In this document: positions 59,210 to 64,000 of the stretch, piece by piece | Layout of the letters: each line of letters begins with the position of its first letter | How positions within the stretch are numbered: the first letter of the stretch is position 1 | NCBI RefSeq assembly: GCF_018390515.1 | Contig: NZ_JAHBBK010000002.1 | Location: 663,743 to 727,742 of the forward strand | Direction: 5' to 3' | Origin: Mucilaginibacter sp. Bleaf8 | GTDB taxonomy: Bacteria; Bacteroidota; Bacteroidia; Sphingobacteriales; Sphingobacteriaceae | DNA: 64,000 bases | The notes under the pieces: model-generated | The model's database searches: none | Told to the model about the DNA's origin: nothing | The model's input: the letters and a program-made list of their open reading frames with translations, nothing else | Made by a program: the position numbers and the translations under genes

Positions 59210-59286
59210 GTAGTTAATTGAGTTTACAACAGAAAGGTAATAATTAACCACCAACACAGAAGAGTTTTATCCAATTTACCTTGTAG

Positions 59287-59725
59287 TTATTTGATCTGCA
59301 CCTGCTTTACCGCTGCATTAGCCTTGAAGCCGGCCACGATATCGGCCAGCTTAGGCACCTCTGCCTCAGTACCGGGTTCAACCATTCCTCAGCCTGCCGT
59401 TCACCGGTATTCATTTTGCCAAAGGAAACCGGGTTAGTTCGCTTACGCTGGCCATCTGGGCCAATCCAGCTGGAGCCCTTGGTTCCGCCATGACCCTTGC
59501 CGGCACCCTTGTGCACGAACACCAGGTGACGATAAAAGATGAAACCGCCCTGGTCAACTTCGCCATATTTGGATTTGGTTTTATATTTCAGCCGGTCAAG
59601 GCTGTCACTACTTCTGTTCGGACTGGTGACAAGGCGCATGTACCGGCTTTTGATTTTGCGGTAGGTGGTTCCAAACCATCCTTTGACCGCCTCGTTTTGG
59701 GCTGTTAATTATCAGGCGTTGACAT
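59287..59725 (-). pseudogene. Frameshifted copy of the E1 146-aa tail gene
   Basis: Matches 12772-13212 nearly throughout. A 1-bp deletion soon after the start (MSTPDN then frame loss) and another near the end (after EEWLNPVL) break it; the longest open part is 110 codons. It starts inside the tape measure remnant's end, as in E1. Confidence 0.85.
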
Positions 59726-59866
59726 TTTCTGAAATCTCCTGCACTGTTTCGTCATTCTTTTTGAATATCCGGTTGCTGAACGTCAGCTTCATGTTGGCCA
59801 TTGCCTGACGGTTCAGACGCATTTTGTCGAGCAGTGGCGTCAGGTCAACCGGTTGGGGAATAGGCG
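59712..59866 (-). pseudogene. Tape measure gene remnant (last ~50 codons)
   Basis: The reading frame ends with NMKLTFSNRIFKKN and then a stop at 59712-59714, matching the end of the 1288-aa E1 protein. The upstream part is replaced by IS21-like sequence from about 59868. So E2 once had a tail operon. Confidence 0.85.
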
Positions 59867-59867
59867 C

Positions 59868-60181
59868 TGATGGTTCTTATGTCAAGGAAATAGCCAAAAT
59901 AGAAAGGCAACAATCGCTTATTCTGGATAACTTGGCATTCAGCCTATTGATATGCAAAGCAGGGTTGCCCTGATGAAAATCATCGAAGACCGGCATGGTA
60001 AAACCCACTGATCATCACCTCACAGCTTCCGGTCAGTAAGTGGCATGAAGTTCTTGGTGAGAAAACAATCGCTGATGCTATTCCAGACCGGATCGTTCAC
60101 AATGTGCACCGCATTGAACCCAAATGCGACTCGATGAGAAAGAAACGAAAGTCGGAACCAACTATCAAAAAATACATTTAA
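59868..60181 (+). pseudogene. istB: IS21-family istB fragment
   Basis: Translations in shifting frames give GSYVKEIAKIERQQ, RVALMKIIEDRHGK, ITSQLPVSKWHEVLGEKTIAD and DSMRKKRKSEPTIKKYI up to TAA at 60179-60181. These are the C-terminal blocks of IstB, the ATP-binding helper of IS21 transposition. At least two frameshifts; the istA gene is absent. It joins the tape measure remnant at about 59867. Confidence 0.8.
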
Positions 60182-60761
60182 AATCATTACTTTCAATACC
60201 AGCTACCGCATACACGCTTTAGCACTCTTGCCAGATAAATAGGCGTTACTTTGACACGGAATCACCTAGTTAACTCCTCCGGAATATACAATTAGATGTG
60301 AAAACGGTTTCCTTACACTTTTTGTGCTTATAGAAGAGTTCGAAGAATATTTTGATGAAAATAGAGAAATTATAAAAATAAATATACTTAGAGGTTATAC
60401 ACCTATCGTTAGAATAAAACGTGACGTAATGGCCAAAGAGCGAATTAGTTCTCTAACTGCTACCGGATAAATGTTATCTGCTTTTGTGCGTTTGAGGTTA
60501 AGAAGGATTTTTAAAGTAAACCATAAATCTGTTGGTTATGGCTAGTTGATGTGCTGACAGTGTACTATCAGATATGAGACTTTGCAGGTATTACTAAACG
60601 CTTTTCTCAACCAAAAAAGCCCTCTCAATCATCATGAGAAGGCTTTTACAAGTGATTCCGTTTGGTGAACATTTGGCTTTGTTGCTCAAATAGTTAATTT
60701 GAAATGTTATAGCAAGTGTTGAAAAACTACACTATTGCTGTAAGTTATGTTATAGGTGATC
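60182..60761. other. 580-bp region with possible gene remnant and terminator
   Basis: A frame from about 60269 to 60470 (VLIEEFEEYFDENREIIKIN ... RIKRDVMAKER) looks coding-like but has no good start, so it may be a remnant. A hairpin AAAAGCC-x-TCTCA / TGAGA-x-GGCTTTT near 60616-60647 resembles a terminator. Nothing else seen. Confidence 0.4.
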
Positions 60762-61544
60762 TTAGAATAGCCCAAGCCCTTTTTCTGAAAGGTTCTCTTT
60801 GTTTTTAACCACTAAATCGTAGTAATCAAATAAGGATATTTCCGTAATTGCTTGTGATACATCTTTTCCTGTATGCATTTTTCTGTTTATAGCAGTCAAA
60901 ACCTCTTCATTTGTTGTTGCAGATTTAGATTGAAACTTATTTACAGCTTTCTCGAGATTCCTAATTCCTTTTATTGCCTCCCTTAATAGTGCCACAGATT
61001 GGTTAGATTCACTGTCATTGTTCTCACTAAGTTTCGTTATAGTACTGCTACTTTCGGCCTCTGTATCTTCTAAAATTTTCTTGAACTTTTCTTCGAAGTC
61101 GGGCCAAAATTTATCAAACACTTGGTCCAATACCACAGGATTAACTGGTTTCAAAGTACGCCCATTTATGACGTGCATTAATTTTCTAATTCCATCTTCA
61201 GTAGGCTTGGTGTGATTGAATGCTGATAAGGGGCTTAGTATAATTTCGTCACCGGTCAGATCTATCATTAAAACATAAACTCGATTTTTTTCCAATCCTC
61301 TAGCTAAGCCGCCAGCTTCAAACAAAATCCAAGGCTGATCTTTGTTTTCTCGGGTTAGGCAGATAATACCGTTAATGATTTCGGAAACCTGGCTTTGAAT
61401 AGAGTTAAACCATAGTTCTCCGTCTTCAATATTTTGAGGAGAGAACCAGGTCTCAACAGATTGGATTACACATGGTATCCAAGCATTTAATAAGGCAGCA
61501 ACTTTTTGACTGCGTGGTTTAGACCAGCTTAAAAATACTTTCAT
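60762..61544 (-). CDS. TIR-domain protein, predicted defence effector
   Basis: 260 residues. The N-terminal ~140 have the TIR fold: VFLSWSKPRSQKV at the start, SVETWFSPQNIEDGELW, IICLTRENKDQPW and Glu76 in WILFEAGGLARGL at the catalytic glutamate position. Bacterial TIR proteins break down NAD or make nucleotide signals. The C-terminal half (EDTEAESSSTITKLSENND, LREAIKGIRNLEKAVNKF) is coiled-coil-like with no recognised sensor domain. It stands alone, transcribed leftwards. Confidence 0.75.
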   Translation of the reverse strand: MKVFLSWSKPRSQKVAALLNAWIPCVIQSVETWFSPQNIEDGELWFNSIQSQVSEIINGIICLTRENKDQPWILFEAGGLARGLEKNRVYVLMIDLTGDEIILSPLSAFNHTKPTEDGIRKLMHVINGRTLKPVNPVVLDQVFDKFWPDFEEKFKKILEDTEAESSSTITKLSENNDSESNQSVALLREAIKGIRNLEKAVNKFQSKSATTNEEVLTAINRKMHTGKDVSQAITEISLFDYYDLVVKNKENLSEKGLGLF

Positions 61545-61713
61545 AAGGTTTGATATAATTGGTTTTTAATCGGGCTCTTTGGATGCTGCCCTAATTATCA
61601 TAATTAGGCGATTAATTCGTTTTAAAGAATTATTGTAAATGACTGCCATAGCGGCTCTTTAAATATTTACATTGCTGTTGCGCTCAACTTTTCGCCGTTC
61701 TATTGGTTTTATT

Positions 61714-61721
61714 TATATTTG
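61714..61721 (+). promoter_or_regulatory. TAnnTTTG element before the 71-aa gene
   Basis: TATATTTG, 7 bases before the ATG at 61729. This implies a very short leader. Confidence 0.45.
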
Positions 61722-61728
61722 AATTGAA

Positions 61729-61944
61729 ATGTCACTGATATTCTTAATCTTCTGCATCTGCATTATTGGTATAGAGATGCTGGCTATCTATAGCCCACTC
61801 TATTACCTATGCTATGCTGTTTTTAAGATTGACAAGAAAATTGGAGATACAAGATTGATGGTAATTTTATTGGTAACGTCATTCATTGTATCTCTGTTAT
61901 TGTTCCCTTTAGCTGCTGGTCTCTACTATAGATTAGCGTATTAG
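61729..61944 (+). CDS. Small two-span membrane protein (71 aa)
   Basis: 71 residues: MSLIFLIFCICIIGIEMLAI, then a loop with KIDKKIGDTR and a second span (LMVILLVTSFIVSLLLFPLA). Likely a membrane protein; convergent with, and overlapping by 4 bp, the 381-aa gene. Unknown. Confidence 0.55.
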   Translation: MSLIFLIFCICIIGIEMLAIYSPLYYLCYAVFKIDKKIGDTRLMVILLVTSFIVSLLLFPLAAGLYYRLAY

Positions 61945-63086
61945 TCCTCTTTAATTTTAGGGTCCGAGTCATTAGCTGTTGAATCCTTATCTGTAGACTT
62001 GTCTTCGATTACTTGGATGTTATTCACTGTGTTTTTTTGAATGTGTATACGTTTAATTTCCCGGTGAATTTCTTTTTCGTCGCTAGCCTTAACTGGATTA
62101 TGTATTGAATTGGCTTTTAATCTATCAATACTGTCACGAAATTTTTCGTACTTAATTCTTCGTTCAAGTTCCTTATCTGCATCCTCATTTTTGTGATGCG
62201 ATAATGTCTTTAAGAATCCATCCGCCTTGAAATCGAACTTGTATGGTCCAAGTTCTGCTTTCAATTCCGGATTGTCAGATAAAGCGAATAGGGTTGCAAC
62301 AAAAACAACACCACCAGCGATCAGGGCTGTAAGTGCCATTTTGCCTCTTGACTGCATTTTTATCTTGAGATAAAGTTGCTCGTTATCTGCAAAACCATGC
62401 ACCTCGCAATATTCCTTATAAAAGTATGTCAAACCAGAAAGGAAGTCATTGAATGCAAAGGCATTTATGTCTTCGTCCTGATTGATCTTTATAGTGAAGA
62501 AAATTCTGTTGTCTCTGATAAATAGAGAGGATAAATGTCCTTCAATAGCATCGCTATAATCATCGGCAGCTGTAATTGCAGCATGGGTAGCACTTAATCC
62601 GCGCAGATCTCCATTCAAATCATCTTTGGCAATTTGTTTTAACCACTTAACCTTTTTGCGTTTTTCCGGGACAACCTCATATTTACCCTCGAATAAGAAA
62701 GTCTTGTCTTCTTTAGCTAGATAAGTTTCACTTTCAACAATTCCGAATGCATACTCAGAGGAATTTTGATTAGGCATTATTACCATGTCACCCGGTTTCA
62801 AAATATGCTCAAAGTTTATTAGTTGATTAGCCCATCCCGTTACTGTTCCTTCTTTAAAATCATAAATGCTTTTAATTGATAATCTTAACTGATTAAAAGT
62901 AGGTTCATCTGTCTTTGATGCTTGTTTTATGATAGAATAAGGCACTTTGTTAAGGCCCAACCCAATGTAATTTCTCTCATAATAATCATTGTACAGCTGT
63001 CCCGAATAACTTCGGATGAACCGGTATTTTCGGTCTACATCTATTACTCGAACATTATCTAGTACTTTCTCTACTGAAAAGTCCAT
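61941..63086 (-). CDS. PUA/EVE-like domain protein with membrane segment (381 aa)
   Basis: 381 residues. Residues about 20-188 match the PUA/EVE-like module that precedes Mrr-type nucleases: YERNYIGLGLNKV, TGWANQLINFEHILKPGDMVIMP (81-105), EYAFGIVESETY, KKVKWLKQIAKDDLNGDL. A middle region (190-248, INAFAFNDFLSGLTYFYKEY) is unassigned; a membrane helix follows at 250-269 (MALTALIAGGVVFVATLFAL). The rest is a charged tail. In restriction enzymes this module recognises modified bases; here a membrane effector replaces the nuclease. Predicted defence protein; third gene of an operon with a HTH regulator. Confidence 0.6.
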   Translation of the reverse strand: MDFSVEKVLDNVRVIDVDRKYRFIRSYSGQLYNDYYERNYIGLGLNKVPYSIIKQASKTDEPTFNQLRLSIKSIYDFKEGTVTGWANQLINFEHILKPGDMVIMPNQNSSEYAFGIVESETYLAKEDKTFLFEGKYEVVPEKRKKVKWLKQIAKDDLNGDLRGLSATHAAITAADDYSDAIEGHLSSLFIRDNRIFFTIKINQDEDINAFAFNDFLSGLTYFYKEYCEVHGFADNEQLYLKIKMQSRGKMALTALIAGGVVFVATLFALSDNPELKAELGPYKFDFKADGFLKTLSHHKNEDADKELERRIKYEKFRDSIDRLKANSIHNPVKASDEKEIHREIKRIHIQKNTVNNIQVIEDKSTDKDSTANDSDPKIKED

Positions 63087-63111
63087 TTTGTTGTATTGCG
63101 ATAAGTAAATT

Positions 63112-63321
63112 TTATAATTTTTCGAAGCCTAAATCCTTGGCAATGGGAATAATAGCTTGTATGAATTTTTTATAATTTATAGGCAGCGCCTGGTCAGCTG
63201 GATATTTGAATTTTAGTTGAATTGTGTGCTTTTCTGGATCAATTCCAGAATTTTCAAATATTGCTTTAATGTCATCATCCGAAAAGCCGTACTTTTCCCT
63301 TGGATCTATTGGTTCACTCAT
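63112..63321 (-). CDS. Small conserved-looking protein (69 aa)
   Basis: 69 residues: MSEPIDPREKYGFSDDDIKA, ending in LKFKYPADQALPINYKKFIQ and AKDLGFEKL. The last ~35 residues resemble the C-terminus of the neighbouring HTH protein (IKVNIEIAGELEAMKNFHEL ... AKKLGFQLT), suggesting a shared small domain. It is 25 bp before the 381-aa gene. Confidence 0.6.
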   Translation of the reverse strand: MSEPIDPREKYGFSDDDIKAIFENSGIDPEKHTIQLKFKYPADQALPINYKKFIQAIIPIAKDLGFEKL

Positions 63322-63323
63322 AT

Positions 63324-63686
63324 CTATGTTAGTTGAAAGCCTAGTTTCTTTGCAGAGGTCTTGAACTCCTTTAAAAGCTCATGAAAATTCTTCATCGCCT
63401 CAAGTTCTCCAGCAATCTCAATATTGACCTTAATTAGCTTACTATCCGTTAATGTTTCATTAACATCTTGAGCTATACTCATTAAGTTTTTTGGCTTGTA
63501 ATAGGTAGTTAGGTCTTCTTTTAAATACTCCGATGCGCGTTGCAATTGCAATGCGGAAATATCCTTTCGCTTGAAAAAATTTTGAAGGTTCCGTTCGCTC
63601 ATTCCCATATGGTCGGCAAATTTCCGGAAGGTAATATCCTTCTGTTCCAGTTTTTCTCTAATTATTTGACCTATTTGGAAGTTCAT
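63324..63686 (-). CDS. XRE-type HTH regulator (120 aa)
   Basis: 120 residues: IREKLEQKDITFRKFADHMG, RNLQNFFKRKDISALQLQRA is a helix-turn-helix; the C-terminal part (about 75-120) shares its plan with the 69-aa protein. It leads a three-gene operon (gaps 2 and 25 bp) and likely controls it. Divergent from the plus-strand gene at 63847. Confidence 0.75.
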   Translation of the reverse strand: MNFQIGQIIREKLEQKDITFRKFADHMGMSERNLQNFFKRKDISALQLQRASEYLKEDLTTYYKPKNLMSIAQDVNETLTDSKLIKVNIEIAGELEAMKNFHELLKEFKTSAKKLGFQLT

Positions 63687-63750
63687 TTCTACAAAACTGG
63701 AAAAAATTTACGGGTTGATAATCAAAGCTTTATGTAATAAGTATGAAGTT

Positions 63751-63792
63751 AAATGGAAAATAATTTGAAGTAAATGAAATTAGTTTCCATTT
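63751..63792. promoter_or_regulatory. Inverted repeat AAATGGAAA ... TTTCCATTT, operator candidate
   Basis: AAATGGAAA at 63751-63759 and its exact reverse complement at 63784-63792, in the gap between the divergent HTH gene (63686) and the plus-strand gene (63847). A third half-site CTTCCATTTAT is at about 63808. Confidence 0.55.
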
Positions 63793-63846
63793 TTGGTAAA
63801 CAAAACTTCCATTTATATACCACTTAAACAATACCCTTTTAGTGTT

Positions 63847-64000
63847 ATGGCAAAAAGCAAAAACAGCAACTGGTCGAAAAGTGAGCTGACCAAGCTCCGC
63901 AAATCACTGCCTTCCAACTGGAAGGAAACCCTTGCCGATAAACATGAACTGTCTACCGGTACAATTGAAAACATCATCTACGGTACCTCCAAAAATGATG
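63847..64000 (+). CDS. HTH-like small protein (partial, 51 codons seen)
   Basis: Starts MAKSKNSNWSKSELTKLRKS and continues to the window edge. The segment KSLPSNWKETLADKHELSTG looks like the start of an HTH domain. Divergent from the regulator operon, so the pair could be a switch. Its end is not seen. Confidence 0.5.
   Translation, partial: MAKSKNSNWSKSELTKLRKSLPSNWKETLADKHELSTGTIENIIYGTSKND

Larger units (their letters stand above)
57292..64000. mobile_element. Second, decayed element E2 in tandem (extends past window)
   Basis: Starts at the shared core; contains a broken related integrase, a divergent copy of the secreted gene, a frameshifted copy of the E1 tail gene, the last codons of a tape measure gene and an IS21 istB fragment. 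The right boundary is not seen; genes after 60.2 kb may belong to E2 or to a further element. Confidence 0.7.

Noticed and set aside
59868-60181. Active IS21 element
   Set aside because: Only a frameshifted istB end; istA is missing.
1-64000. CRISPR array
   Set aside because: No regularly spaced direct repeats with unique spacers; the TGTAAC cluster is too short-spaced.

Overview
The window looks like chromosome from a Sphingobacteriaceae-type Bacteroidota (Mucilaginibacter/Pedobacter-like). This is inferred from protein flavour, from several TAnnTTTG promoter elements of the Bacteroidota type, and from the near absence of Shine-Dalgarno sequences before chromosomal genes. I could not run a search to fix the genus.

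Region 1 (1-10.6 kb) is ordinary core genome: a PolB-like 3'-5' exonuclease fragment, a GT2 glycosyltransferase, topA, mnmA, a gabD-type aldehyde dehydrogenase, a DUF3140 protein, the Kdo genes kdsD and kdsA, hscB and a tRNA-Leu(CAA).

Region 2 (about 10.6-57.3 kb) is an apparently complete prophage of about 46.7 kb (called E1 here) integrated at the 3' end of tRNA-Leu. A 14-bp core repeats the tRNA 3' end at both ends (10600-10613 and 57292-57305). It is a tailed temperate phage, probably with a long non-contractile tail: tyrosine integrase at the left; divergent HTH repressor control region at the right with three 13-bp operators; LuxR-type regulator; TOPRIM/SF3 primase-helicase plus a stand-alone helicase paralogue; SRAP protein; a 13-copy TGTAAC repeat cluster; tail-tube candidate; S49 protease with a scaffold-like tail; capsid; terminase; portal; CHAP-like endolysin; a predicted single-protein spanin; tail-tip proteins; and a 1288-aa tape measure protein. 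Most virion genes run on the minus strand. Two AT-rich cargo islands break the head genes: a regulator + DUF262 + HEPN cassette (30.8-33.0 kb), and a KAP NTPase with a cysteine-ladder secreted peptide and a divergent membrane protein (38.4-41.5 kb).

Region 3 (57.3-64 kb) is a second, related but decayed element (E2) inserted in tandem at the same site. It has the same attachment core, terminator and arm-site layout, an integrase broken by a 5-bp tandem duplication, a divergent homologue of the E1 secreted protein, a frameshifted copy of the E1 gene at 12.8-13.2 kb, the last ~50 codons of a tape measure gene, and then an IS21-type istB fragment. Beyond lie accessory genes that look defence-related: a TIR-domain protein, and an HTH / 69-aa / 381-aa operon whose last product joins a PUA/EVE-like domain to a membrane segment. 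The window ends in a divergently transcribed small HTH-like gene.

The most unusual items are the DUF262-HEPN cargo flanked by two matching operators, the PUA-like/TM operon, the TGTAAC cluster, the helicase paralogue lacking its Walker B glutamate, the internal scaffold start, the cysteine ladder peptide, and the repeated Shine-Dalgarno gene junctions.
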